In this document: piece after piece, positions 33,146 through 41,605 of the stretch
Numbering within the stretch: the stretch's first letter is position 1
Layout of the letters: the number at the start of each line of letters is the position of its first letter
From: an uncultured Coriobacteriaceae bacterium
Lineage (GTDB): Bacteria; Actinomycetota; Coriobacteriia; Coriobacteriales; Eggerthellaceae
Assembly (NCBI GenBank): GCA_900550385.1
Contig: URRZ01000004.1
Coordinates: forward strand, 1-48,890
Length of the DNA stretch: 48,890 bases
Direction of reading: 5' to 3'
Notes under the pieces: generated by a model
What the model saw: the letters and a program-made list of their open reading frames with translations, nothing else
Told to the model about the DNA's origin: nothing
Database searches by the model: none
Made by a program: the position numbers and the translations under genes

Positions 33146-34701
33146 GCTCCATCATCCAAGCGTTCAAGGTTCCGGAGCTGCGCAAGAAGATCCTCTTCAC
33201 GCTGGGGATCCTGGCTCTGTACCGCCTCGGCGCCTACATACCGGTTCCGGGCATCCCGGTCAACGAGTTCGCCAACAGCGTGTTCTCGCAGGCCGGCGTG
33301 TCCATGACGATGCTCGACCTGTTCACCGGCGGCGCTCTGTCGAACTTCTCGGTGTTCTCGCTGGGCATCATGCCCTACATCACCGCGTCCATCATCATGC
33401 AGCTGATGCAGGGCGTCGTCCCGGCGATCGGCCGCTGGGCGCGCGAGGGCGAGGCGGGAAGGCGCAAGATCACGCAGATCACGCGCTATCTGACGCTGGT
33501 GCTGGCGCTCATCAACGCCATTGGCTACCTGCTGCTGTTCAAATCGCCCGCCTACAACGTGCAGTTCAGCACCGAGGTCCCCGGGATCCTGACGGACATC
33601 ATCATCGTGTTCACGCTGGTCGCGGGCACCGCCTTCATCATGTGGATGGGCGAGCTCATCACCCAGCGCGGCGTGGGCAACGGCATGTCGCTGATCATCT
33701 TCATCAGCATCGTGTCGCGCGTCCCCGCTGCCATCTACTCGTCGATCACCCAGAGCTCGGCCGACTTCGGCATGGCGCTGGCCATCACGATCCTCATCGT
33801 GGTCGTGGTGCTGATCTGCATCCCGCTGATCATCTTCGTCGAGCGTGCGCAGCGCCGCATCCCCGTGAACTACTCCAAGCGCATGCAGGGCCGCATGATG
33901 GTGGGCGGCCAGTCCACCTACATCCCGCTGAAGGTGAACGCGGCAGGCGTCATCCCCATCATCTTCGCCAGCTGCATCATCTACTTCCCGGCACAGCTCG
34001 CCGCGCTGTTCAACGTCGGCTGGCTGACCGCCGTGGCGGATGCGGTTTCGGCGGGCTGGGTCAACTGGATCCTCACGGTCGGCCTCATCGTCTTCTTCGC
34101 GTACTTCTACACCTCCATGGTGTACAACCCCGAGGAGACCTCCGACAACCTGCGTAGGAACGGCGGGTTCATCCCCGGCGTGCGTCCCGGCAGCGCCACG
34201 GTGCAGTACATCAAGGACGTCCTGCACCGCGTCACGCTCCCCGGCGCGCTGTTCATCGCCGCGATCGCGGTCATCCCCACGATCCTGTTCTACTTCACGG
34301 GCAACCAGCTGATCCAGGCGTTCGGCGGCACCTCCATCCTCATCATGATCAGCGTCGCGCTGGACACGATGAGCAAGGTGGAAAGCCCGCTGAAGATGCA
34401 CAACTACGCCGGCTTCTTCACGTCGGGCGGTCCGTCGGCCTGCGGGCCGACGGAACTGCTAGACGCTGCGGGCCCCTGTCGCACCGGATCTTCACGCGAT
34501 CCTCGGAGCTTGCGTACCAAAGTACGCGGCGCTCCGACGATCCCGCGAATCTCCGGCACGAGAGGGGCCCTCGCTGTCTCTACGAACGAAAGTTTGCTTT
34601 CCTTTGCAGGAGGGTTAGGGCGGTATCGGCTCGAGCCCCTTTTCTGTTTATGGGCGGGATTATTCGGAAATGCGGTCCGGTTCGAGCGCGCTCGGCTATA
34701 A
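33139..34701 (+). CDS. secY: Preprotein translocase subunit SecY with unusual C-terminal extension
   Basis: This is the central channel of the Sec translocon, with ten membrane segments, starting at a TTG that overlaps the end of rplO by 7 bases. Conserved parts include LGALYRLGAYIPVPG-like LALYRLGAYIPVPG, the plug region, IFVERAQRRIPVNYSKRMQGR, and the final cytoplasmic VESPLKMHNYAGFF at about residue 427, where SecY proteins normally stop within a few residues. Here no stop follows. The frame continues for 93 residues through a hairpin, a 119-bp palindrome and the adk promoter region. The extension looks like translated intergenic DNA. Either SecY carries it, or the original stop was lost when the repeat inserted. 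Confidence 0.95.
   Translation: MLSSIIQAFKVPELRKKILFTLGILALYRLGAYIPVPGIPVNEFANSVFSQAGVSMTMLDLFTGGALSNFSVFSLGIMPYITASIIMQLMQGVVPAIGRWAREGEAGRRKITQITRYLTLVLALINAIGYLLLFKSPAYNVQFSTEVPGILTDIIIVFTLVAGTAFIMWMGELITQRGVGNGMSLIIFISIVSRVPAAIYSSITQSSADFGMALAITILIVVVVLICIPLIIFVERAQRRIPVNYSKRMQGRMMVGGQSTYIPLKVNAAGVIPIIFASCIIYFPAQLAALFNVGWLTAVADAVSAGWVNWILTVGLIVFFAYFYTSMVYNPEETSDNLRRNGGFIPGVRPGSATVQYIKDVLHRVTLPGALFIAAIAVIPTILFYFTGNQLIQAFGGTSILIMISVALDTMSKVESPLKMHNYAGFFTSGGPSACGPTELLDAAGPCRTGSSRDPRSLRTKVRGAPTIPRISGTRGALAVSTNESLLSFAGGLGRYRLEPLFCLWAGLFGNAVRFERARL
34431..34579. repeat. Hairpin plus ~119-bp imperfect palindromic element after secY
   Basis: A perfect stem TCCGTCGGCC/GGCCGACGGA with a TGCG loop (34431-34454) is followed by a large imperfect inverted repeat (34461-34579). 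The two arms meet at GTAC-CAAA-GTAC (34514-34525) and match along most of about 57 bases, including GGGCCCCT at the outer part and CGGAGC near the centre. It carries no gene of its own. It looks like a REP/MITE-type or other mobile palindrome. From 34580 to 34743 there is only a weak G/C stem before CCCCTTTTC and the adk -10 box. Confidence 0.7.
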
Positions 34702-34702
34702 T
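34697..34702 (+). promoter_or_regulatory. Possible -10 box for adk
   Basis: A perfect TATAAT lies 41 bases before the adk start codon, but no good -35 hexamer is found 16-18 bases upstream. It may be a weak or activator-dependent promoter giving adk its own transcript. Confidence 0.45.
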
Positions 34703-34743
34703 GGTGCGGTCGATCTGAGATCGTGTTATCGAAAGGAATCCAA

Positions 34744-35370
34744 ATGAACATAGTTCTGTTGGGCGCTCCGGGCGCCGGCAAGGGCACGCAGGCCGCCAAG
34801 CTCGTCGAGGAGTTCGGCACCGCCCACATCTCCACGGGCGACATGCTCCGCGCCGCCGTGAAGGCGGGCACCGACCTCGGCAAGAAGGCGAAGACCTACA
34901 TGGATGCCGGCGAGCTGGTCCCCGACGACGTCATCATCGGCTTGGTCCTCGAGCGCCTTCAGGAACCCGACACCGCCAACGGCTTCATCTTGGACGGCTT
35001 CCCGCGCACGTCCGCGCAGGCCGTCGCCCTCGACGCCGAGCTGGGCAAGCTCGAGCGCCCGCTGACCGCCGCCCTGCTCATCGACGTGGAGTCCGAGGTC
35101 ATCGTCAAGCGCCTGACCTCCCGCCGCATGTGCAAGGAGTGCGGCTACATCGGCTCCGTCGCCGACGAGAAGTGCCCCAAGTGCTCCGGCGAGATGTACC
35201 AGCGCGACGACGACAACGAGGCAACGGTGCGCAACCGCCTCGACGTGTACGAAAAGTCCACTTCTCCGCTCATCGACTACTACCGCGGCTGCAACCTCCT
35301 GGTGACCATCGACGGCGATCGCGACCCCCAGGTCGTCTACGCCGACGTCAAGAACGCGCTGGGCTGCTAG
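34744..35370 (+). CDS. adk: Adenylate kinase, zinc-finger LID type
   Basis: This 208-residue enzyme interconverts ATP + AMP and 2 ADP in the cytoplasm. The P-loop is GAPGAGKG (7-14), the AMP-binding part has STGDMLRAAVKAGT and GFPRTSAQA, and the LID domain carries four cysteines (C130, C133, C144, C147) that bind zinc, a form common in Gram-positive bacteria. The start is ATG at 34744 after GAAAGGAA. It lies at the end of the spc block after secY, as usual, but the following map, infA and rpmJ are missing here and a terminator comes instead. Confidence 0.97.
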   Translation: MNIVLLGAPGAGKGTQAAKLVEEFGTAHISTGDMLRAAVKAGTDLGKKAKTYMDAGELVPDDVIIGLVLERLQEPDTANGFILDGFPRTSAQAVALDAELGKLERPLTAALLIDVESEVIVKRLTSRRMCKECGYIGSVADEKCPKCSGEMYQRDDDNEATVRNRLDVYEKSTSPLIDYYRGCNLLVTIDGDRDPQVVYADVKNALGC

Positions 35371-35422
35371 CGACGGCGATCCCCAGCCGATCGGCGGTTC
35401 CGCCGCCGACCTTTCGTCGCCG

Positions 35423-35455
35423 AGGGCGGGCTTGCTTGCAGGCCCGCCCTTTTTT
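35423..35455 (+). terminator. Intrinsic terminator after adk
   Basis: AGGGCGGGC (35423-35431) pairs with GCCCGCCCT (35442-35450), followed by five further T residues (35451-35455). It clearly ends the ribosomal-protein unit. Confidence 0.9.
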
Positions 35456-35548
35456 AAGCGGGGGATCGGCTATCATCCGATTCTGCCGCCGCGCATCGCC
35501 CGAAAGCGCGGGGCGGCTTGAGCCTAGGAACATCGACGGAGACGACAC

Positions 35549-37726
35549 ATGCCCACTGTTCGAGCGAACATGACGTATGCCTGGCAGGGCTTCGCGCGCA
35601 AGCACGGCGCCTTCGCCAAGCGGCTGGCGAAGCGCTTCGCCTTCATCGTCGTCATCGCGTTCCTGCTCGAGGCGCTCGTGTTCAACTGCGCGTATTTCAT
35701 CAGCATGGGCTACAACACCATCAACATGGACGATCGGCTGGGGTTGCGCGAATCGACCGACGATCAGTACCTGGTCACCGAGGTGAACCACGTCATCGAG
35801 TTCACCGACCTCAACACCGAGGTGCACAACGTGCACCTCGACTTCGACTACCGGCAGCCCGCCCAGCAGCTTGTCGTGAAGATCCAGTTCACCGACGAGG
35901 CGCATCGCACCTACTTCGACACCACCGACTACACGATAGGCGTGCCCGAGGTGGAGCTGTCCACCCTGTGCGACCAAAGCGAGTACATCAACCTCAACAC
36001 CAGCGGCCGCGTCGACAGCCTGCGCATCGAGATCGCCGGCGACAACGTGAGCTATCCCATACGCCTGACCTCGGTGGAGCTGAACGCGCACCATCCCTTC
36101 ATCTTCAACTCGACGCGCTTCCTGCTGGTAGCCGGCGTGCTGGCCCTGGCGTTCGTGTTCAGGCCGGGTTCGTCGATCTACCGCATCGGCATCGTCGAGC
36201 GGCCGAGGTTCTCGAAGACGGCCATCGTGCTGACGGTGGCGATAGAGGCGATGCTGCTCAGCTCGTACCTGTTCTTCGGATCGAACCTCGTCGGCGTCGC
36301 CACCGCCAACTACAACAGCGGTTCGTGGGACGGGTCGAGCCTGGTGAACGCGTTCGAGGTGGGCGGCGACAACGCCCAGCAGTACGCCGAGCTGGCCAAG
36401 GCGATGTCGCACGGCCAGCTCTACCTCGACGAGGAGCCGCCCCAGTGGCTCCAGGACATGGACGATCCCTACGACCGCGGCGCGCGCGACGAGCTGCAGA
36501 AGGAGACGGGGGAGGACTACCTGTTCGACGTCGCCTACTACGACGGGCACTACTACGTGTACTTCGGCGTGGTCCCGGTGATCCTGTTCTACCTGCCGTT
36601 CTACCTGCTAACAGGTGCGAACTTCCCCACGGCGATAGGCGTGCTGGCCTCGGTGCTGGCGTTCGTCCTGGGATGCTCGGCGCTCCTGGACCGCTTCGCC
36701 CGCTACCATTTCAAGCGCGTGAGCCTGGGGCTGTACCTGCTGCTGCAGGTTCCGCTGACGATGTGCAGCGGCATCCTGTACCTGCTGAAGTTCCCGACGT
36801 TCTACTCGCTGCCCATCGCGCTGGGCCTGGCGTTTTCCGTATGGGGCCTGTACTTCTGGACCTGCGGCCGCACCGCCCGGTGCCGCTGCGGCTGGTACCT
36901 GGCGGGCTCGCTGTGCATGGCGCTGGTCGCGGGCTGCCGCCCGCAGCTGCTGGTGCTGTCGTTTCTGGCCTTCCCGCTGTTCTGGCGCCCCTACGTGTCC
37001 GAGGGCAGGCTGTTCACCCCGCGCGGGGCGAAGGAGTTCGCCTGCTTGGTCGCGCCATACGCGGTGGTGGCGGCGGGGCTAGGGGCCTATAACTACGCGC
37101 GCTTCGGGTCGTTCACCGACTTCGGCGCCAACTACAACCTCACCGTCAACGACATGACGAAGCGCGGTTGGAACATCGGCAGGCTGGCGCCGGCGCTGTT
37201 CTCGTACTTCTTCCAGCCGCCCAGCGTCTCGGGGGCGTTCCCCTTCCTGCAAGCGGCGCCGTTCGAGACGACCTACATGGGCCAGACCATCAAGGAGCCG
37301 ACGTTCGGCGGCATCCTGGTGTGCCTGCCTATCCTGTGGACGCTGGCCTTCTCGCGCAGGCTGCTGCGGATCCGCACGGCGAAGCGCTCCACCCGCACCA
37401 TCGCGGGCGTCATCGGGGTGCTCATCGCGGGCGGCGTCGTGGTGGCGATCGCCGACGCCGAGATGGCGGGCATCCTGCAGCGCTACTACGCGGATTTCAG
37501 CTTCATGTTCTTGGCGGCGTCGGTGCTGTTGCTGTTCATAGCCAACGAGAACCTGGAGCCCGGCGCCACGTCCACGAGGATCCTGACCAAGGTCCTTTTG
37601 GCGGCGGTATGCGTCTCGGTGCTCTACAGCGCGCTGCTGTGCTTCGTCCCGGAGATCGGGTGGGTGTCGGACGCGTATCCCTGGGCGTACCAGGACATCG
37701 TGGAGATGGTCCAATTCTGGACATGA
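35549..37726 (+). CDS. Polytopic membrane protein resembling GT-C glycosyltransferases
   Basis: This is a 725-residue integral membrane protein. One membrane segment lies near residues 30-50, then a soluble beta-rich domain (about 60-190), then about ten or more hydrophobic segments. A periplasmic-side loop holds GGDNAQQYAELAKAMSHGQLYLDEEPPQWL and YYDGHYYVYFGVVPV, which I associate with actinobacterial multipass proteins of GT-C type that use lipid-linked sugars. A clear catalytic Asp/Glu pair cannot be assigned. It is a single gene after a terminator and 75 bases before nagB. A role in cell-surface glycan or glycoprotein synthesis is an inference only. Confidence 0.65.
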   Translation: MPTVRANMTYAWQGFARKHGAFAKRLAKRFAFIVVIAFLLEALVFNCAYFISMGYNTINMDDRLGLRESTDDQYLVTEVNHVIEFTDLNTEVHNVHLDFDYRQPAQQLVVKIQFTDEAHRTYFDTTDYTIGVPEVELSTLCDQSEYINLNTSGRVDSLRIEIAGDNVSYPIRLTSVELNAHHPFIFNSTRFLLVAGVLALAFVFRPGSSIYRIGIVERPRFSKTAIVLTVAIEAMLLSSYLFFGSNLVGVATANYNSGSWDGSSLVNAFEVGGDNAQQYAELAKAMSHGQLYLDEEPPQWLQDMDDPYDRGARDELQKETGEDYLFDVAYYDGHYYVYFGVVPVILFYLPFYLLTGANFPTAIGVLASVLAFVLGCSALLDRFARYHFKRVSLGLYLLLQVPLTMCSGILYLLKFPTFYSLPIALGLAFSVWGLYFWTCGRTARCRCGWYLAGSLCMALVAGCRPQLLVLSFLAFPLFWRPYVSEGRLFTPRGAKEFACLVAPYAVVAAGLGAYNYARFGSFTDFGANYNLTVNDMTKRGWNIGRLAPALFSYFFQPPSVSGAFPFLQAAPFETTYMGQTIKEPTFGGILVCLPILWTLAFSRRLLRIRTAKRSTRTIAGVIGVLIAGGVVVAIADAEMAGILQRYYADFSFMFLAASVLLLFIANENLEPGATSTRILTKVLLAAVCVSVLYSALLCFVPEIGWVSDAYPWAYQDIVEMVQFWT

Positions 37727-37801
37727 TGGCCGGATGATTCGCTTGATATCGACATAGACGACCGCATCGAACGAAACGTAGGGAAAGGAAAGGGGAGACA
37801 G

Positions 37802-38530
37802 ATGGAATTCATCATCGCTAAGGACTACGACGAGATGAGCCGTTTGGCGGCGGACAGGATCGCCGCCTGCTTGGCCGAGAAGCCCGATTGCGTGCTGGGC
37901 TTGGCGACGGGATCCACCCCCATCGGCCTGTACGCCGACCTGGTGGAGGATTGCAAGGCGGGCAAGATCGGGTTCGCCGGCGCCACCACGTTCAACCTCG
38001 ACGAATACCGCGGGCTCGACCCGAAGCATGTGCAGAGCTATCGCTACTTCATGCAATCCCACCTGTTCGACCATGTGGATGTCGACGTGTCGCGCACGCA
38101 CGTCCCCGACGGCGCCAACCCGGACGCGCAAGCGGCCTGCGACGAGTACGAGCGCGCCATCGACGAGGCGGGCGGCATCGACCTGCAGCTTCTGGGCCTC
38201 GGGCACAACGGACACATCGGCTTCAACGAACCCGACGAGGCGTTCCCGGTGACCACGCATGTGGTGGCGCTGACGGAGAGCACCATCATGGCGAACAGCC
38301 GCCTGTTCGACTCGATCGACGAGGTTCCCCGCGAGGCCTACACCATGGGCGTGGGCACCATCATGAAGGCGCGCAGCATTCTGGTGGTGGCGAGCGGCGC
38401 CGACAAGGCCGGCATCGTGAAGGAGGCGTTCTTCGGCCCCGTGACGCCGAAGGTGCCCGCCTCGGCGCTGCAGCTGCATCCGAACGTGACGGTCATCGTC
38501 GACGCGGAAGCCGGCTCGCTATGCGCGTAA
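37802..38530 (+). CDS. nagB: Glucosamine-6-phosphate deaminase
   Basis: This is a 242-residue enzyme converting glucosamine-6-phosphate to fructose-6-phosphate and ammonia. The phosphate loop is LGLATGSTPIGLY, the catalytic Asp is D67 in FNLDEY, and GLGHNGHIGFNEP holds H138 and E143; Asn replaces the Asp of the E. coli enzyme, as in Bacillus-type NagB. It lacks the extended allosteric C-terminus of the E. coli protein. GGAAAGGAAAGGGGAGA precedes the ATG. Its stop overlaps the start of nagA by 10 bases, so the pair is coupled. Confidence 0.96.
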   Translation: MEFIIAKDYDEMSRLAADRIAACLAEKPDCVLGLATGSTPIGLYADLVEDCKAGKIGFAGATTFNLDEYRGLDPKHVQSYRYFMQSHLFDHVDVDVSRTHVPDGANPDAQAACDEYERAIDEAGGIDLQLLGLGHNGHIGFNEPDEAFPVTTHVVALTESTIMANSRLFDSIDEVPREAYTMGVGTIMKARSILVVASGADKAGIVKEAFFGPVTPKVPASALQLHPNVTVIVDAEAGSLCA

Positions 38531-39660
38531 CGGGCGGCAGGGTCTTCCAGGACGGGCGCTTCGTCGAGGCGGAGGTGCTGGTGGACGCCGGCCGCATCGC
38601 CGGCGTGGCGCCCGGCGCGGATGCGGCGGTCGCGGAGGGGGAGGCGTCAGTCGACGCGCGGGGATGCTACGTCGTGCCCGGCTTCGTGGACATCCATTTC
38701 CATGGCTGCAGGGGAGCAGACCTGTGCGACGCATCCGAGGAGGCGATCCGCGAGATCGCCCGTTACGAGGCGTCTCGCGGCGTCACAGCCATATGCCCGG
38801 CGACGATGACCTATCCCGAGGAGCGGCTCGCGTCCGTCGTGCGCGCGGCGGCTGCGCTCGAACCTGCGGCCGACGAGGCCGCGCTGGCGGGCATCAACAT
38901 GGAGGGGCCGTTCATCTCTCCGGACAAGATCGGCGCGCAGAACCCGGCCTACGTGCAGCGCGCCGATGCGGCCATGCTGCGCCGCCTGCAGGGGGAGTCG
39001 GGCGGCTTGGTGAAGCTGGTGGACATCGCGCCGGAGGAGCCGGGCGCGCTCGATTTCGTCTCGGAGGCATCCGACGAGGTGCGGGTGTCGCTTGCGCACA
39101 CGTGCACGGACTACGAGACGGCGCGCGAGGCATTCGAGCGCGGCGCGCGGCACCTCACGCACCTGTACAACGCCATGCCGGGACTGCATCATCGCAAGCC
39201 GGGCCCCATCGCCGCCGCGTGGGAGCATCCCGACGTCACCGTCGAGCTGATCTGCGACGGCGTGCACATCCATCCCGCCATGGTCCGCTTGACCTTCGGC
39301 CTGTTCGGCGCGGAGCGCATCTGCCTCATCAGCGACTCGATGCGCGCGACGGGCTTGGAGGACGGGTCCTACGACCTCGGTGGGCAGCAGGTCGAGGTTC
39401 GCGGAAACGTGGCGACGCTCGCCGACGGGACCATCGCCGGCTCGGTGACCGACCTCGCCGCGTGCGTGCGCCATGCGGTGTTGGACATGGGCATCCCCCT
39501 GGAGGATGCGGTGCTGGCGGCCACGCTCACGCCCGCCCGCGCCATCGGTATCGACGCCGAGCGCGGCAGCATCGAGCCCGGCAAGGTCGCCGACCTCGTC
39601 GTGCTGGACGAGGACTTGAACGTCAAGCGCGTCATCCTGCGGGGCGAGCTGATCAAGTAG
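38521..39660 (+). CDS. nagA: N-acetylglucosamine-6-phosphate deacetylase
   Basis: This is a 379-residue amidohydrolase producing glucosamine-6-phosphate and acetate. Metal and catalytic residues are visible: HFH (H59, H61), E128 in NMEGPFISPDK, H in SLAHTCTDY, H in LTHLYNAMPGLHHRKPG, and the catalytic Asp in LISDSMRATG. It overlaps the end of nagB. Together they complete the path from the ManNAc-6-phosphate epimerase product, made by the convergent nan genes, to glycolysis. Confidence 0.96.
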   Translation: MRVTGGRVFQDGRFVEAEVLVDAGRIAGVAPGADAAVAEGEASVDARGCYVVPGFVDIHFHGCRGADLCDASEEAIREIARYEASRGVTAICPATMTYPEERLASVVRAAAALEPAADEAALAGINMEGPFISPDKIGAQNPAYVQRADAAMLRRLQGESGGLVKLVDIAPEEPGALDFVSEASDEVRVSLAHTCTDYETAREAFERGARHLTHLYNAMPGLHHRKPGPIAAAWEHPDVTVELICDGVHIHPAMVRLTFGLFGAERICLISDSMRATGLEDGSYDLGGQQVEVRGNVATLADGTIAGSVTDLAACVRHAVLDMGIPLEDAVLAATLTPARAIGIDAERGSIEPGKVADLVVLDEDLNVKRVILRGELIK

Positions 39661-39682
39661 CAGCCAAGCGAACCCGATGGCG

Positions 39683-39729
39683 AAAGAAGCCCCATCCTGC
39701 TCATTCGATTTGCAGGATGGGGCTTCTTT
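39683..39729. terminator. Strong terminator after nagA, possibly bidirectional
   Basis: AAAGAAGCCCCATCCTGC (39683-39700) pairs perfectly over 18 bases with GCAGGATGGGGCTTCTTT (39712-39729). The right arm ends in T-rich sequence on the plus strand, and the A-rich left arm gives the same on the minus strand, so it can stop both converging operons. Confidence 0.88.
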
Positions 39730-39754
39730 GATTCAGGGTGATGGCGAACATGCG

Positions 39755-39877
39755 GCGGCGGGGACGGGCGGGAGGGCTCGCGCGCAGTTTCCGCAGCCCC
39801 TTGAACGCGATCGAAGATCGCGTTATGCAAAGGCGAGGACCTGTTTGAGCACGTGCCCTTTCGTCCGTCCCCGCCGC
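39755..39877 (-). other. Further hairpins in the nagA-nanE convergent gap
   Basis: AACGCGATC (39804-39812) pairs perfectly with GATCGCGTT (39816-39824). A longer-range match joins GCGGCGGGGACGG (39755-39767) with CCGTCCCCGCCGC (39865-39877), enclosing it. They probably help to end the minus-strand nan transcript. No gene is seen in 39661-39885. Confidence 0.5.
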
Positions 39878-39885
39878 TGGAAAGG

Positions 39886-40560
39886 CTAGGCGATCGCGTT
39901 CGCGAACCAGCTGGTGATGCTGGTGGGGTGGGTGATCGCGGTGCCCACGACGATGGCGAAGGCGCCGGCTTCGATGGCGGTCTTGGCGTCGTCGAGCGTG
40001 TGGATGCGGCCCTCGCAGAACACCGGGGTGCCGGACGACTCGGCGGCGGCGACCGCCTCGCGCAGGAACTCGAGGTCGGGGCCTGCGGTCTTGGAGCGCG
40101 CGTCGGTGTAGCCGGCGAGCGTGGTGCTCACGATGTCGACGCCCGCGGCCAGCGCGCGTTCGACGTCGGCCATGCACGAGCAGTCCGCCATGACGAGCGT
40201 CTCGCCGCGCAGCGCCTCGACCGTCTCCTCGAACGTGCGGCCGTCGGGACGCGGGCGATCGGTGGCGTCGAGCGCGACCACGTCGGCGCCGGCGGCGATG
40301 CAGGCGCGCGCATGGCGCAGCGTGGGGGTGATGTAGACGCCCTCGTGCCCTTCCTTCCATAAGCCGATGACGGGGACCTCCACGCGGCCCTTGATGGCGG
40401 CGATGTCGGAGAGGCCCTGGCAGCGGATCGCGGCAGCGCCGCCCAGCTCGGCCGCGCGCGCCATCTGCGCCATGGTCTCGGGGTGGCGCAGCGGCTCGCC
40501 CATGTACGCCTGGCAGCTGACGATCAGCTTGCCCTGCAGGGATTCGATCAGGGGGTTCAT
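39886..40560 (-). CDS. nanE: N-acetylmannosamine-6-phosphate 2-epimerase
   Basis: This is a 224-residue TIM-barrel enzyme turning ManNAc-6-P into GlcNAc-6-P. Family motifs appear in order: LIVSCQA near the N-terminus, AIRCQG, VIGLWK with the catalytic-region lysine, VYITPT, ALDATDRPRP, MADCSC, VSTTLAGYT, FCEGRI and VVGTAITHP. The start is the ATG at 40560, where the family N-terminus falls. It is the last gene of nanA-nanK-nanE. Its product feeds NagA encoded on the opposite strand. Confidence 0.95.
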   Translation of the reverse strand: MNPLIESLQGKLIVSCQAYMGEPLRHPETMAQMARAAELGGAAAIRCQGLSDIAAIKGRVEVPVIGLWKEGHEGVYITPTLRHARACIAAGADVVALDATDRPRPDGRTFEETVEALRGETLVMADCSCMADVERALAAGVDIVSTTLAGYTDARSKTAGPDLEFLREAVAAAESSGTPVFCEGRIHTLDDAKTAIEAGAFAIVVGTAITHPTSITSWFANAIA

Positions 40561-40586
40561 AGCAGGCTCCTTCTTTTCAAAACGAA

Positions 40587-40628
40587 GATCGGCGGTACCG
40601 GCTCCTTGCGAGGCGGTTGCCGCCGATC
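40587..40628 (-). promoter_or_regulatory. Hairpin between nanK and nanE
   Basis: GATCGGCGG (40587-40595) pairs perfectly with CCGCCGATC (40620-40628). On the minus strand it is followed by TTCGTTTTG and then the AAGGAG site of nanE. It may attenuate transcription so that less nanE than nanK is made. Confidence 0.45.
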
Positions 40629-40634
40629 GGGATG

Positions 40635-41603
40635 CTAGCGATCGTCCGCCAACGTGTCGAGCAGAAACTCGGTCGCACCGACGAGGGGCGCGTCGCCGCC
40701 CAGCTCGGCATCGACGATGGGCAGCTGGGACAGCACGTCGGGTATGCGCTCGAGGAAGCCCCTGGAGACCTCGTCGCGCCAGATCCGGCCCGCCTTGGCG
40801 ACGGAACCGGAAAGGACGATCAGGTCCGGGTCGAGCATGTTGGTCCAGCCTGCCAGCGACACGCCCAGCGCATAGCCCGCCTGACGGATGATGCGCAGCG
40901 CATCGTCTTCGCCGTCGTTGGCGGCTTGGGAGATCTCGGCGCCCGAAAGCGCTTTGCCAGTGAGCTTCCTGTAACAGGCTTCGATGCCGCTTCCCGCGGC
41001 CACCGCCTCCAAGTCGACGATGCCCTCGTCGACGCCCAAGGCGGCCGGCCCCAGCGGATTGGGGACGCAGCCCAGCTCGCCGGCGAATCCGTGGTTGCCT
41101 CGGACGATGGACCCGTGCGCGATGATGCCGCCGCCCAAACCCGTTCCGGCGGCCACGACGACGCAGGTCCGCGCGCCGCGGCCGGCGCCCCAGCGCGCCT
41201 CGCCCAGCGCATGGGCCTGCACGTCGTTGAGCACGGCAACGGGGATGCCGAACGCCTCCTCCAGCGCGGCGCCTAACGGCTGACCGGTCCAACCGGGCAT
41301 GATCTCGTTGGCGTAGGCGATGCTGCCGTCATGCGCGTCCACGCGGCCGGCGGTGGAGACCCCGATGCCGGCAAGCGTTCCCTCGGCGGCATCGGCGAGC
41401 TCGCGAGCAAGCGCGATGACCGTCGCCAGCACGGCGTCTCCGCCGCGAGCCGCCTCGGTGGGGACGGTCTTGCGTGCGACGATGCGCGGTTGCGCGCCGC
41501 CTTCGAGCGCGACGATTGCCCCGGCGATCTTGGTGCCGCCTATGTCCAATGCCAAAGACGCCTGCGGCAGCGCGCAGGCGTCTTTCGAATCGATGGTTCC
41601 CAT
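40635..41603 (-). CDS. nanK: N-acetylmannosamine kinase, ROK family
   Basis: This is a 322-residue sugar kinase of the ROK family. The phosphate-binding motif is ALDIGGTKIAG (18-28), the catalytic Asp lies in VAVLNDVQAHALGEARWG, and VVAAGTGLGGGII is the second ATP motif. The usual ROK zinc site, a His followed by CxCGxxGCxE, is absent: the region reads GFAGELGCVPNPLGPAALGVDEG. So this is a zinc-less ROK enzyme, as a minority of NanK proteins are. The start is the ATG at 41603, 2 bases after the nanA stop. Context gives the substrate ManNAc; a glucokinase or other hexose kinase role cannot be excluded. Confidence 0.85.
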   Translation of the reverse strand: MGTIDSKDACALPQASLALDIGGTKIAGAIVALEGGAQPRIVARKTVPTEAARGGDAVLATVIALARELADAAEGTLAGIGVSTAGRVDAHDGSIAYANEIMPGWTGQPLGAALEEAFGIPVAVLNDVQAHALGEARWGAGRGARTCVVVAAGTGLGGGIIAHGSIVRGNHGFAGELGCVPNPLGPAALGVDEGIVDLEAVAAGSGIEACYRKLTGKALSGAEISQAANDGEDDALRIIRQAGYALGVSLAGWTNMLDPDLIVLSGSVAKAGRIWRDEVSRGFLERIPDVLSQLPIVDAELGGDAPLVGATEFLLDTLADDR

Positions 41604-41605
41604 GC

